A stretch of 64,000 nucleotides of DNA from Proteobacteria bacterium SG_bin9 (GTDB lineage: Bacteria > Pseudomonadota > Alphaproteobacteria > Rhizobiales > Xanthobacteraceae). Below the pieces are notes generated by a model that worked only from the letters and a program-made list of their open reading frames with translations, did no database searches and was not told where the DNA came from. Numbering within the stretch: position 1 is the stretch's first letter; each line of letters opens with the position of its first letter. Shown here in pieces: positions 24,469 through 34,437 of the stretch. Made by a program: the position numbers and the translations under genes. The stretch covers positions 132,314 to 196,313 of the forward strand of contig LWDM01000059.1 of the NCBI GenBank assembly GCA_002083525.1, in the 5' to 3' direction.

Positions 24469-26553
24469 TCAGGCGGCGCGGATGGTCGCCATGAACTTGT
24501 CGAGCTCGTCGCGAAGGCGCGTGCTTTCCACCGACAGCGTCTGCGCCGAATTCAGCACCTCGCCCGCGGCCGAGCCGGTCTCGGTGGCGCTGCGGTTGAC
24601 TTCGGTGATGTTGGTCGCCACTTCCTGCGTGCCGTGCGCCACGCCCTGCACGTTGCGCGCAATCTCCTGGGTCGCCGAGCCCTGCTCGTCGACAGCCGAA
24701 GAGATGGTCGCGGCGATCTGTGAAATTTGGTTGATGGTCTCGGCGATTTCCTTGATCGCTCCGACCGACTCCTTCGTCGCATCCTGCATGCCGGCGATGT
24801 GCGCGGAGATTTCCTCCGTTGCCTTCGCGGTCTGGTTCGCCAGCGATTTCACTTCCGACGCCACGACTGCGAAGCCGCGGCCGGCATCACCGGCGCGGGC
24901 TGCTTCGATGGTAGCGTTGAGGGCGAGCAGATTGGTCTGCTCGGCAATCGCCGTGATCAGTTTCACCACGTCGCCGATCTGTTGGGCTGCACGCGACAGC
25001 TTGCCGATGCGATCGTCGGTCTGGCGCGCCTGAACGACGGCGCTTTCGGCGATCTTGCTCGACTCGCGCACCTGGCGGCCGATCTCGGCCACCGACGCGG
25101 ACAGTTCTTCGGTCGCGGACGCCACCGACTGCACGTTCGACGACGCTTCTTCCGACGCTCCGGCCACGCGGCTCGACAAATCCTGCGTCACTTCCACCGT
25201 GCGCGACATCGTGCCTGCGGCGCCTTCAAGCTGTGTCGCCGATGACGACACGCTGGAGACGATGCTGCCGACCGTCGTTTCGAAATCGTCGGCGAAGCGG
25301 ATCAACTCGGCGCGGCGCGCGCTGGCCGACGCCTTGTTCTTCTCGTCCTGTTCGGCAGCGTCGCGCTGCGCCTTGGCGACGGCCTCAACCTTGAAAGCTT
25401 CGACCGCACTCGCCATCTGGCCGATCTCGTCCTTGCGGCCGAGACCCGGCAGCACCACGTCGAAGCGGCCGTTGGCGAGCTCCCGCATGGCGGCGCACAT
25501 CGCAACGATCGGCTTCGATAAGCCGCGTCCGACAGCGATCGCCAGCAGCAGCGTCAGGATGAGCTGGCCGATGGACAGCATGCCGACAAGCTGTTCCGTC
25601 TGGCTGGCGGCTTCGGCGGTGTCCTTTTCGATCTTGTCTTGATCCGCGAGCAGCGCCGTCTTCATGTCCTTGGCGCTGACGATCATCGCGTTCGCCGACG
25701 TATTCATATCGACCACAAGACCCGTGATGATCTTGGTGTTCTCGATCAGCTTGCTGAACGCAACCCGATAGGTTTCCAGCATACCGGTGATTTCAGTCAT
25801 CTTCGCTTTCATCGGATCGCTATCCGACTGCAGCCCGCCGAACGTCTTCTGGATGAAGGTGATGCGCGCCAGGGCGCCGCCGGCGACCGACATGTCCGGC
25901 TTCGAGGCGAACGTGTTCGCGGTTGCGGACGCTGAAATCAGTTGCGTGGTAATGTCCGAGACCGATGTCTGTAAGCTCGTCTGCTGCGCGAGCGCTGCGG
26001 TGTCGGACAGATCTTCCAGCTTGTACCGCAGCATCGTTCCGGTACGCACGACTTGGTTCTGCGCGATCTGCGCATTCTCGGCTTTCAGCGCGATGATGCG
26101 CGCCAGCAACCGCGAGAAATCTTCGTACTGCGACGACAGCTCGAGCGCGCTCGCCAACAGCATGGCGTTCTGCTGATTGCCTTGCTGCGCATGAGCCGTC
26201 GAATTCTTGATCGCCGTCTTGACGGCATCCTGCGCGGCGAGCGCGGCCTTGGCATCTTCTTCAGCGCCGGTCAGCGCAAAGTAGCGCGACAGCAACTGGT
26301 AGGTGGTCATTTCGCGTTCGAGATCGCGGGCGACATTCGCGGCGGTGACGCTGACACGGAAGGCTTTCTCGCCCTCCATGATCTTGCCGTAACCCATGTA
26401 AGTCGCGCCCAGGTTCAATACGAACAGCACGGTCACGACGCCGAATGCGAGCATGATCTTCGTGAGCAGGCTGAGGTTTGCGAGCAGCCCCGGCTTCTTT
26501 TGCTTCGGTGTGTTGCTGCGCTTGATTTTGAACCAGGCCACCGTTTCCCCCAT
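24469..26553 (-). CDS. Methyl-accepting chemotaxis protein
   Basis: This 694-residue receptor has a first membrane segment near residues 30-55 (IMLAFGVVTVLFVLNLGATY) and a long helical periplasmic domain. A second membrane segment (LSIGQLILTLLLAIAVG) is followed by a HAMP domain (SKPIVAMCAAMRELANGRFD) and a signalling domain with the conserved hairpin ITAIAEQTNLLALNATIEAA and AGDAGRGFAVVASEVKSLA. No CheR/CheB-tethering pentapeptide ends the protein. The start at MGETVAW is preferred; a GTG 12 bases later (after GGGGGAAACG) is a credible alternative. The ligand is not predictable. Confidence 0.9.
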   Translation of the reverse strand: MGETVAWFKIKRSNTPKQKKPGLLANLSLLTKIMLAFGVVTVLFVLNLGATYMGYGKIMEGEKAFRVSVTAANVARDLEREMTTYQLLSRYFALTGAEEDAKAALAAQDAVKTAIKNSTAHAQQGNQQNAMLLASALELSSQYEDFSRLLARIIALKAENAQIAQNQVVRTGTMLRYKLEDLSDTAALAQQTSLQTSVSDITTQLISASATANTFASKPDMSVAGGALARITFIQKTFGGLQSDSDPMKAKMTEITGMLETYRVAFSKLIENTKIITGLVVDMNTSANAMIVSAKDMKTALLADQDKIEKDTAEAASQTEQLVGMLSIGQLILTLLLAIAVGRGLSKPIVAMCAAMRELANGRFDVVLPGLGRKDEIGQMASAVEAFKVEAVAKAQRDAAEQDEKNKASASARRAELIRFADDFETTVGSIVSSVSSSATQLEGAAGTMSRTVEVTQDLSSRVAGASEEASSNVQSVASATEELSASVAEIGRQVRESSKIAESAVVQARQTDDRIGKLSRAAQQIGDVVKLITAIAEQTNLLALNATIEAARAGDAGRGFAVVASEVKSLANQTAKATEEISAHIAGMQDATKESVGAIKEIAETINQISQIAATISSAVDEQGSATQEIARNVQGVAHGTQEVATNITEVNRSATETGSAAGEVLNSAQTLSVESTRLRDELDKFMATIRAA

Positions 26554-26707
26554 GCTGTTCTTTGGCCGCAATGGGCCAGGGACAGCTCTCGCAGCCCCGG
26601 CCTCAGGACGGTAAACAGAAATGGATAAGGCCCCGTAAACTTCTACCGAAATCCGCAACCATCGGTTGAGAGCCAGAATGCCGAATTATTCAATAATCCC
26701 AATGACT

Positions 26708-26736
26708 AAGGCCGCATCCGGGTGGAGTGCGGCCTT
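26708..26736 (-). terminator. Hairpin downstream of pcaJ, probable terminator
   Basis: The stem AAGGCCGCA / TGCGGCCTT (9 pairs, 11-base loop) lies between the pcaJ stop and the chemoreceptor start. The T-run on the minus strand is weak, so termination strength is uncertain. Confidence 0.5.
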
Positions 26737-26783
26737 GCGTCAAACTGTCTTTGGAGCAGGGAAAATCCGGAACCTATTCAGTC

Positions 26784-27476
26784 TCACGCCGCCATCTTCG
26801 GCGGGGCGATTTCCTTGCAGGTCGCGGCCAGGGTCAGCTTCGGCTCGGTGATGGCCTGCAGTTTCTCCAGCGTCATGCCCGGCACCATCTCCAGCACCAC
26901 GAGGCCGGCCGGCGTCACGTCGATCACCGCGAGGTTGGTGTAGATGCGTTTGACGCAGCCGGGCGCGGTCAGCGGCAGACTGCACTTCTTCAGGATGCGC
27001 GGCTCGCCCTTCTTGCTGACGTGATCCATCAGCACGCGGATTTCCTTGGCGCCGACCGCGAGGTCCATGGCGCCGCCGACGCCGGGCGGGAAATCCGGAT
27101 CGTCCGTGGTCCAGTTGGCGAGGTCGCCGGTTTCCGACACTTCGAACGCACCAAGCAGGCTGACGTCGAGATGGCCGCCTCGGATCATCAGGAACGCATC
27201 GGCGTGATGCATGAAGACGCCGCCGGTGATCAAGGTCGCCAGATTTTTTCCGGCATCGATCATGTTGGGATCTTCCTCGTTGGCGTTGGGCGCGGGTCCG
27301 AGGCCGAGGATGCCGTTCTCGCTGTGGAAGATCACCTCGCGCCCCTGCGGCACGTAGCTCGCGGCCAGCGTCGGAATGCCGATGCCGAGGTTCACATACG
27401 CGCCTTCCGGCAGGTCCTGCGCGGCGCGCCACGCCAGCTGGTTGCGGGTCAACGGTGTCACGTTCAGGGACGTCAT
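26784..27476 (-). CDS. pcaJ: 3-oxoadipate CoA-transferase subunit B (PcaJ)
   Basis: PcaIJ transfers CoA from succinyl-CoA to 3-oxoadipate, the penultimate step of the beta-ketoadipate pathway. This 230-residue beta subunit shows the SENG motif in VIFHSENGILGLGP, which holds the catalytic glutamate, and LGIGIPTLAASYVP near the N-terminus. A closely related family, succinyl-CoA:acetoacetate transferase (ScoB), cannot be excluded by eye. Its start overlaps the pcaI stop by 4 bases. Confidence 0.82.
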   Translation of the reverse strand: MTSLNVTPLTRNQLAWRAAQDLPEGAYVNLGIGIPTLAASYVPQGREVIFHSENGILGLGPAPNANEEDPNMIDAGKNLATLITGGVFMHHADAFLMIRGGHLDVSLLGAFEVSETGDLANWTTDDPDFPPGVGGAMDLAVGAKEIRVLMDHVSKKGEPRILKKCSLPLTAPGCVKRIYTNLAVIDVTPAGLVVLEMVPGMTLEKLQAITEPKLTLAATCKEIAPPKMAA

Positions 27477-28144
27477 GCATGATCTCCTACGACGACGACA
27501 CGGTCGACGAAAATGCTCGGGGTCACGACGGCTTCCGGATCCAACGTGCCGAGCTCGACCATGTTGTCGACTTGCACAGCGGTGAGATCGGCGGCCATCG
27601 CCATGACCGGATTAAAGTTACGCGCTGATTTGGTGTAGATCAGGTTACCCCAGCGATCCGCAGTCTTCGCGCGAATGAGCGCGATGTCGCCCTTCAGCGG
27701 CTTCTCGAAGACATGCAGCTTGCCGTCGATTTCGCGGGTTTCCTTGCCGTCCTGCAGACGCGTATTCGCCGATACCGGCGAGAAAAAGCCACCGAGACCG
27801 GCGGCGGCCGCGCGCATGCGCTCGCTGATCGTTCCCTGCGGCACCAGTTCAAGTTCGAGGGTCTTCGCACGATACGCATTGAGGAATGCGCTGTAGTCGC
27901 CCGAACGCGGATAGGAGCAGATCACCTTGCGCACGCGGCCGGAGTTGATCAGCCGCGCCAGCCCGTGATCGCCGTTGCCGGAATTGTTGGCGACGATGGT
28001 CAGTTCCTTCGCGCCCTGATCGTGCAGCGCCTCGAGCAGATCGTCGGCAACGCCGACGGCCCCGAAACCCGCCACCAGCACGGTCGCGCCGTCCTTGACG
28101 CCGGCGACGGCCTCCGCCGTCGTCTTCACTTGCTTATTGATCAC
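27473..28144 (-). CDS. pcaI: 3-oxoadipate CoA-transferase subunit A (PcaI)
   Basis: This is the alpha subunit of the CoA transferase (223 residues). Family segments include DGATVLVAGFGAVGVADDLL near residue 18, VPQGTISERMRAAAAGLGGF and GKETREIDGKLHVFEKPL. The GTG start at 28144 is chosen because GGAGGG precedes it and the N-terminus then reads (V/M)INKQVKTTAEAV as in PcaI proteins. Two palindromes lie immediately upstream and may be operators. Other pca genes are not in the window. Confidence 0.82.
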   Translation of the reverse strand: MINKQVKTTAEAVAGVKDGATVLVAGFGAVGVADDLLEALHDQGAKELTIVANNSGNGDHGLARLINSGRVRKVICSYPRSGDYSAFLNAYRAKTLELELVPQGTISERMRAAAAGLGGFFSPVSANTRLQDGKETREIDGKLHVFEKPLKGDIALIRAKTADRWGNLIYTKSARNFNPVMAMAADLTAVQVDNMVELGTLDPEAVVTPSIFVDRVVVVGDHA

Positions 28145-28456
28145 GCGGATCGTCCCTCCGGCCCATAGTCGAACGCGCATCATGCAATGATGCGCGTTTT
28201 GGGCCCTTCGCAGTTGCACAACTGTCACAAAGTCTAGGGGCCGGTATGGGGTGAGGCAAGCTGCAGCGGCGTGGTGCGGCCATCCGCCGGGCGCGCTTGC
28301 AATTTCATTGGCCGAAACCCGCGTCGCATCGCCGCTGACCCACGATGACGTGAAGCATCATGATGCCATTGGCCAAAAACCTCATTGCAAAGTCCGGTAA
28401 GCCCTGCCTCTAATTAGAATAATGAAAAACTGAAAAGAGCTTCCAGGGAGGTGTGC
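28145..28456. other. pcaI-coxS divergent intergenic region with palindromes
   Basis: No gene is seen in these 312 bases. They hold a 27-base perfect inverted repeat at 28172-28198, the shorter palindrome CAGTTGCACAACTG at 28210-28223, a 12-base palindrome GCATCATGATGC at 28355-28366 and two direct copies of CATTGGCC at about 28307 and 28367. These are likely operators and promoters of the two divergent operons. Confidence 0.55.
28172..28198. promoter_or_regulatory. Perfect inverted repeat upstream of pcaI, candidate operator
   Basis: The arms AACGCGCATCAT and ATGATGCGCGTT are exact inverted repeats around GCA. The repeat ends 28 bases before the pcaI start codon, where a repressor would block transcription or a hairpin could form in the leader. 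No local regulator gene identifies the protein that binds. Confidence 0.55.
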
Positions 28457-28942
<486 letters not shown>

Positions 28943-29042
28943 ATTCTGACCGCGCCGCTCGGCGCGGACACGCTTTTCTGACAATCCGCTCAAAACGGCC
29001 GAGGGCTCGTAAGGCTCTCAACGGCCGATAGGGAGAGACCCG

Positions 29043-31388
29043 ATGGGTGTTGAAGGTATCGGCGCACGCGTTGCGCGCAAGGAAGACAAGCGTTTTGTCA
29101 CCGGCAAGGGCCGCTACGTCGACGACGTCCGCGTGCACGGCATGACCTACGCGCATTTCGTGCGCAGTCCCCACGCCCACGCCAAGGTAAAGGGCATCGA
29201 CATTTCCGAGGCGATGAAGAAGCCCGGCGTTGTCGCGGTGCTGACCGGCAAGGAGCTGGTCGACGACAAGATCGGCAATCTCATCTGCGGCTGGATGATC
29301 CATTCCAAGGACGGCACGCCGATGAAGATGGGCGCGTGGCCGGCGATGGCGCCGGAGACCGTGCGCTTCGTCGGACAGGCGGTCGCGGTCGTCATCGGCG
29401 AAACCCGCAATCAGGCGCGCGACGGCGCTGATGCAGTGGTCGTCGACTACGAAGAGCTCAAGGCTGTGCCGGACATCAAGGCGGCGATCGCGTCGGGCGC
29501 GCCGCAGCTTCACCCGGAAGCGCCCGGCAACGTCGTCTACAACTGGTCGATCGGCGACGAAGCCGCGACGAAAGCCGCCTTCGACAAGGCCGCGCACAAG
29601 GTTTCGTTCGAACTCGTCAACAATCGCCTCGTACCGAACGCGATGGAGCCGCGCGCGGCGCTTGCCGAATACAACGAGGCGGAAGAGCATTTCACGCTGC
29701 ACACCACCTCGCAGAACCCGCACGTCGCGCGCCTCGTGCTGTCGGCGTTCTATGGCATCGCGCAGGAACACAAGCTGCGCGTGATCGCGCCGGACGTCGG
29801 CGGCGGCTTCGGCTCGAAGATCTTCATCTACCCGGAAGAAATGGTGGCGCTGTGGGCCTCGAAGAAGACGAGCCGCCCGGTGAAGTGGACCTCGGATCGC
29901 ACCGAAGCTTTTCTCACCGACGCACACGGCCGCGACCACGTTTCAAAAGCGACGATGGCGTTCGACGCCAACCATAAGATGGTCGGCCTGCGCGTCGACA
30001 CACACGCGAACTTCGGCGCGTACATGTCGCTGTTTTCCTCATCAGTGCCGACGTATCTCTACGCGACACTTCTCTCGGGCCAGTACAATATCCCGAACAT
30101 CTACGCGGAGGTGACGGGCGTCTATACCAACACGACGCCGGTCGACGCCTATCGCGGCGCGGGCCGCCCTGAGGCGAGCTACCTGCTGGAGCGTTTGATC
30201 GAGACCGCCGCGCGGCAGTTCAAGATCGATCCGGCCGAGCTGCGGCGGAAGAACTTCATCACCGCATTCCCGCACCAGACGCCAGTCATCATGGCCTACG
30301 ACACCGGCGACTTTAACGCCTCGCTCGACGCGGCGCTGAAGGAGATCGATTACGCCGGCTTCCCCGCGCGCAAGGCGAAAGCCAAGAGCGAAGGCAAACT
30401 GCGCGGTCTCGGGTTCTCTTGCTACATCGAGGCCTGCGGCATCGCCCCGTCGAAAGCCGTCGGCAGCCTGGGTGCCGGCGTCGGCCTTTGGGAATCCGCA
30501 GAGGTGCGCGTCAATCCCGTCGGCACCATCGAGATCCTCACCGGCTCGCACAGCCACGGCCAGGGCCATGAGACGACGTTCGCGCAGGTCGTGGCGGATC
30601 GTCTCGGCGTGCCGATCGGTCAGGTGTCGATCGTGCATGGCGACACCGACAAGGTGCAGTTCGGCATGGGCACCTACGGCTCGCGCTCCGGCGCGGTCGG
30701 CATCTCGGCCATCGTGAAAGCGATGGAGAAGATGGAAGCCAAGGCGAAGAAGATCGCCGCGCACCATCTCGAAGCGTCGGAGAACGACATCGTCATCGAG
30801 AACGGCGAGTTCAAGGTGACCGGCACCGACAAGGCCATGGCCTTGGCGAACGTCGCGCTCGCCGCCTACACCGCGCACAACCTGCCGGACGGCATGGAGC
30901 CGGGCCTGAAGGAGAGCGCGTTCTACGATCCGTCGAATTTCACCTTCCCGGCCGGCGCTTACGTCTGCGAAGTCGATGTCGACCCCGGCACCGGCAAGAC
31001 CACGTTCGTCAACTTCGTGGCAGTCGACGACTTCGGCCGCCTGATCAATCCGATGATCGTCGAGGGTCAGGTGCACGGCGGCATCGCCCAGGGCATTGGT
31101 CAGGCGCTGCTCGAAAACGCCGTCTACGACCGGAACGGCCAGCTCGTCACCGCGTCGTACATGGATTACGCCATGCCGCGCGCCGAAGATCTGCCGACGT
31201 TCAAGATCGGTCACACGACGACGCTCTGCCCGGGCAACCCGCTCGGCATCAAGGGCTGCGGCGAAGCCGGCGCGATCGGCTCGTCGGCCGCGGTGATCAA
31301 CGCCATCACGGATGCGATCGGCAACAACAACCTCGAGATGCCGGCTTCACCCGACCGGGTATGGCACGCCATCCAGGCCCGCGCGTAA
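29043..31388 (+). CDS. CoxL-like molybdopterin-binding large subunit, form II type
   Basis: This 781-residue subunit belongs to the xanthine oxidase family (aldehyde oxidase/CO dehydrogenase large chain). It starts VEGIGARVARKEDKRFVTGK. The active-site loop reads DAYRGAGR around residue 375, matching the form II AYRGAGR loop rather than the form I CO dehydrogenase loop with Cys. The catalytic glutamate region near the end, GNPLGIKGCGEAGAIGSSAA, is intact. True CO oxidation is therefore unproven; an aldehyde or aromatic substrate is equally possible. Confidence 0.88.
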   Translation: MGVEGIGARVARKEDKRFVTGKGRYVDDVRVHGMTYAHFVRSPHAHAKVKGIDISEAMKKPGVVAVLTGKELVDDKIGNLICGWMIHSKDGTPMKMGAWPAMAPETVRFVGQAVAVVIGETRNQARDGADAVVVDYEELKAVPDIKAAIASGAPQLHPEAPGNVVYNWSIGDEAATKAAFDKAAHKVSFELVNNRLVPNAMEPRAALAEYNEAEEHFTLHTTSQNPHVARLVLSAFYGIAQEHKLRVIAPDVGGGFGSKIFIYPEEMVALWASKKTSRPVKWTSDRTEAFLTDAHGRDHVSKATMAFDANHKMVGLRVDTHANFGAYMSLFSSSVPTYLYATLLSGQYNIPNIYAEVTGVYTNTTPVDAYRGAGRPEASYLLERLIETAARQFKIDPAELRRKNFITAFPHQTPVIMAYDTGDFNASLDAALKEIDYAGFPARKAKAKSEGKLRGLGFSCYIEACGIAPSKAVGSLGAGVGLWESAEVRVNPVGTIEILTGSHSHGQGHETTFAQVVADRLGVPIGQVSIVHGDTDKVQFGMGTYGSRSGAVGISAIVKAMEKMEAKAKKIAAHHLEASENDIVIENGEFKVTGTDKAMALANVALAAYTAHNLPDGMEPGLKESAFYDPSNFTFPAGAYVCEVDVDPGTGKTTFVNFVAVDDFGRLINPMIVEGQVHGGIAQGIGQALLENAVYDRNGQLVTASYMDYAMPRAEDLPTFKIGHTTTLCPGNPLGIKGCGEAGAIGSSAAVINAITDAIGNNNLEMPASPDRVWHAIQARA

Positions 31389-31405
31389 CAAGAGGGAGAC
31401 GGATC

Positions 31406-32197
31406 ATGTACGAAACCACCTATCACCGCCCCTCGAGCGTCGATGAAGCGGCGGCACTGATCGCCAAGGATAGCGAGGCAAAGTATCTCGCCGGCGGCCA
31501 CACGCTGATCCCGGTGATGAAGGCACGCCTTGCGTCGCCGACCGCCGTGATCGACATCGGCCGCATCCCGGCGCTGATCGGCGTCGAGCTCTCGGGCGAT
31601 ACCCTGACCATCAAGGCGGCGACGACCTACCACACCATCATGACCAACGCCGACGTGAAGAAGGCGATCCCCGCGATCGCGCATCTCACCTCGGTGCTCG
31701 GCGACCCGATGGTCCGCGCGCGCGGCACCATCGGCGGTTCGATCGCCAACAACGATCCGGCCGCGGATTATCCGGCCGCCGTGCTGGCGCTCGGCGCGAC
31801 GATCAAGACCAACAAGCGCAGCATCGCGGCTGACGACTTCTTCAAGGGCCTGTTCACGACCGCCCTGCAGGACGGCGAATTGATCACCGCCGTCTCGTTC
31901 CCGATCCCGGCCAAGGCCGGCTACGCCAAGATGCGCCATCCGGCCTCACGCTTCGCGCTGACCGGCGTGTTCGTCGCCCAGACCAAGGGCGGCGACGTCC
32001 GGGTGGCCGCGACCGGCGCCTCGCAGAACGGCGTGATGCGGGTGCCGGAGATCGAGAAGGCACTGAAGGCCAACTGGTCGGCAGCGGCACTCGATAGCAT
32101 CAAGCTCGGAGCCGGCGGCATGATCGCCGACATCCACGGCTCGGCCGAATATCGCGCCAACCTCGTGAAGGTGATGGCGCAACGGGCGGTGGGCTGA
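31406..32197 (+). CDS. CoxM-type FAD-binding medium subunit
   Basis: This is the 263-residue FAD subunit of the molybdenum hydroxylase. Both flavin motifs are present: AGGHTLIPVMK near residue 30 and TIGGSIANNDPAADYP near residue 105. The start at 31406 follows GAGGGAGAC. Gene order is small-large-medium. No CoxD/E/F/G-type maturation genes follow in this window. Confidence 0.9.
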   Translation: MYETTYHRPSSVDEAAALIAKDSEAKYLAGGHTLIPVMKARLASPTAVIDIGRIPALIGVELSGDTLTIKAATTYHTIMTNADVKKAIPAIAHLTSVLGDPMVRARGTIGGSIANNDPAADYPAAVLALGATIKTNKRSIAADDFFKGLFTTALQDGELITAVSFPIPAKAGYAKMRHPASRFALTGVFVAQTKGGDVRVAATGASQNGVMRVPEIEKALKANWSAAALDSIKLGAGGMIADIHGSAEYRANLVKVMAQRAVG

Positions 32198-32210
32198 CCC
32201 GTCGCAAATG

Positions 32211-32402
32211 TCCTCCCCCACGAAGTGTGGGAGGATGGCGCGAGTGAGCGCAGCGAATGGAGCGCCGGGTGGGGGCAAACCCACCGCAGCGCTCCTACCC
32301 CGGCCTCCGCTCCGCCGTAGCCGATGCGGCGCATCGGCGTTCCTCAACTAGAACGCCGGCCTGAAGGCCGGCTATGCGACCCTCCCCACTGAGGGGGAGG
32401 GA
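32211..32402. repeat. Cluster of three GC-rich hairpins after coxM
   Basis: Three palindromes are visible: TCCTCCC-CAC / GTG-GGGAGGA at 32211-32235, GCCGGCCTGAAGGCCGGC at 32356-32373, and CCCTCCCC / GGGGGAGGG at 32381-32402. The spacer from 32198 to 32462 has no coding frame. Such hairpins resemble extragenic palindromes scattered in Bradyrhizobium-type genomes. One may also end the cox transcript, although no T-run is present. Confidence 0.6.
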
Positions 32403-32462
32403 TAGAAACGGCGACATCACTTCATCTCGACACCCCTCCCCTCAGGCGGCAGACTGCCGCCC

Positions 32463-33062
32463 ATGCCTGACCGCATCACTGCGCCGGCCGTCGCCCGCAA
32501 CCGGGATCACATCCTGGAGGTGCTGCGCGGGGTGTTGCCGGACAGCGGAACGGTGCTCGAAATTGCCAGCGGCAGCGGCGAGCACGTCGTCCACTTCGCA
32601 CCGCATTTCCCGCAGATCGAATTTCACCCGACCGATCCGGACGAGCGCGCGATTGCCAGCATCAAGGGCTGGATACGCGAGGCGGCATCGCCGAACATCG
32701 TTGCACCGCTGATGTTCGACGTGACCGAGGGCAAGTGGCCGTTCAAGAAGCTCGACGGCATCATCTGCATCAACATGACCCACATCTCGCCCTGGCGCGC
32801 GACGGAAGCGCTGATGCGCGGCGCGGCAGGGGCACTCAAGCACGGCGCGCCGCTTTATCTCTATGGCCCCTATCGCCGCCGCAATGTGCCGACCGCACCG
32901 AGCAACGAAGAATTCGATCAACACCTGCGCACGCAGAATTCGGAATGGGGCCTGCGCAACCTCGAGATCGTCTCGATCCTCGCGCAGTCGGTCGGCTTCA
33001 TGAAGCCTGACATTACGGAAATGCCGGCGAACAACCTGAGCATCGTGTTCCGGCGACGCTAG
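32463..33062 (+). CDS. DUF938 family protein, SAM-methyltransferase-like
   Basis: This 199-residue protein matches the DUF938 pattern: APAVARNRDHILEVLRGVLP, then a Rossmann-type VLEIASGSGEHVVHFAPHFP, then FHPTDPDE and a C-terminal MPANNLSIVFRR. The glycine-rich loop suggests SAM binding, but no substrate is known for the family. It is a single gene between two repeat-rich spacers. Confidence 0.8.
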   Translation: MPDRITAPAVARNRDHILEVLRGVLPDSGTVLEIASGSGEHVVHFAPHFPQIEFHPTDPDERAIASIKGWIREAASPNIVAPLMFDVTEGKWPFKKLDGIICINMTHISPWRATEALMRGAAGALKHGAPLYLYGPYRRRNVPTAPSNEEFDQHLRTQNSEWGLRNLEIVSILAQSVGFMKPDITEMPANNLSIVFRRR

Positions 33063-33068
33063 TTTTCC

Positions 33069-33141
33069 GTCGTCCCTGCGCAAGCAGGGACCCATACGCC
33101 GTAATGTTGAGGATATGGGTCCCCGCTTTCGCGGGGACGAC
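33069..33141. repeat. Extragenic palindromic repeat (GTCGTCCC type)
   Basis: The 73-base element starts GTCGTCCCTGCGCAAGCAGG and ends GTCCCCGCTTTCGCGGGGAC plus GAC, with ACCCATA / TATGGGT forming an outer match across the centre. Each end is itself a small hairpin. This type of repeat is common between genes in Bradyrhizobiaceae. Confidence 0.75.
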
Positions 33142-33306
33142 AACAACTAACCGCAGTGCACAACAGTAATCGTGACATACGCCGATGCGCGCATCGGGGC
33201 TCGCAAATTCACAAAACGTATGGAAGGGTCATCTCCAGACCAGCAACAAACAGCATGCGACAGACGCGCGACGCTTCATCGCATGACATAACAACGGATC
33301 GAGATC

Positions 33307-34437
33307 ATGGCGGATACGACCCTCGCATCGAAACCTGTTTCGCAAGACAAGCCGGCCAAGGCGAGCGGCCCGCTCTCCGGATTTCGCATCGTCGAATTCG
33401 CCGGCATTGGCCCCGGTCCCTTCGCATGCATGATGCTCGCCGACATGGGCGCCGAGATCATCACGCTGACGCGCGCCAACCAGATGCCGCGCGCAGGCGC
33501 ATCGTCGCGCGGCCGCCGCGTCATCCCGCTCGATCTGAAAGACAAGGCCGCGATCGCCGATGTGTTGACGTTGCTCGACGGCGCGGATGCGCTGATCGAA
33601 GGCTTTCGCCCGGGCGTGATGGAGCGGTTGGGCCTCGGGCCTGACGTCGTGCGCGCGCGGAATCCGAAGCTCGTCTACGGCCGCATGACCGGCTGGGGCC
33701 AGAGCGGCCCGCTCGCACAGGCCGCCGGTCACGACATCAACTACATCTCCATCACCGGTGCGCTGGCAGCGATCGGCACCAGGGACAAGCCGGTGCCGCC
33801 GCTCAACCTTGTCGGCGATTTCGGCGGCGGCGCGCTCTATCTCATCGTCGGCGTGCTCGCGGCGATGCTGGAAGCAAGCCGCTCCGGCAAGGGGCAAGTC
33901 GTCGATGCCGCGATGTGCGACGGCGCCGCCTCGCTGATGTCGATGTTCTTCGATATGGCCGCGCTCGGCCGCTGGAAGGAAGAGCGCGAAGCCAACATGC
34001 TCGACGGCGGCGCGCATTTCTACGGCGTCTACGAATGCAAGGACGGCGGCTTCGTCTCAATCGGCTCGATCGAACCGCAGTTCTACGCGCTGCTGCGCGA
34101 GCTCGCGGGCCTCACCGACAAGGCCTACGACGCGCAGTGGGAGGGCAAGGATTGGCCGGGCCTGCGCGCGAAACTCACCGCCGTGTTCAAGACCAAGACC
34201 CGCGACGAATGGTGCACAATCATGGAAGGCACGGACGTTTGCTTCGCGCCGATCCTGACCATGACGGAAGCGACCAAGCATCCGCACATGGTCGCGCGAC
34301 AGGTGTTCGTCAACAATGACGGCTATCCGCAGCCCGCGCCCGCCCCGCGCTTCTCGCGTACGCCATCGGCCGTGCGCAAGATGACCGTCGACACCATCGA
34401 GACGGTCGCAAAGGAATGGGCGAAGCGCGGCAGTTAA
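33307..34437 (+). CDS. CaiB/BaiF family CoA-transferase or alpha-methylacyl-CoA racemase
   Basis: This 376-residue family III CoA-transferase-fold protein starts its domain at GPLSGFRIVEFAGIGPGPFA. The racemase-type residues are present: histidine in AAGHDINYISITGALAAIG and aspartate in LVGDFGGGALYLI. That pattern favours alpha-methylacyl-CoA racemase, which epimerises branched acyl-CoA for beta-oxidation. Its stop codon overlaps the hpd stop on the other strand (TTAA at 34434-34437). Confidence 0.85.
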   Translation: MADTTLASKPVSQDKPAKASGPLSGFRIVEFAGIGPGPFACMMLADMGAEIITLTRANQMPRAGASSRGRRVIPLDLKDKAAIADVLTLLDGADALIEGFRPGVMERLGLGPDVVRARNPKLVYGRMTGWGQSGPLAQAAGHDINYISITGALAAIGTRDKPVPPLNLVGDFGGGALYLIVGVLAAMLEASRSGKGQVVDAAMCDGAASLMSMFFDMAALGRWKEEREANMLDGGAHFYGVYECKDGGFVSIGSIEPQFYALLRELAGLTDKAYDAQWEGKDWPGLRAKLTAVFKTKTRDEWCTIMEGTDVCFAPILTMTEATKHPHMVARQVFVNNDGYPQPAPAPRFSRTPSAVRKMTVDTIETVAKEWAKRGS

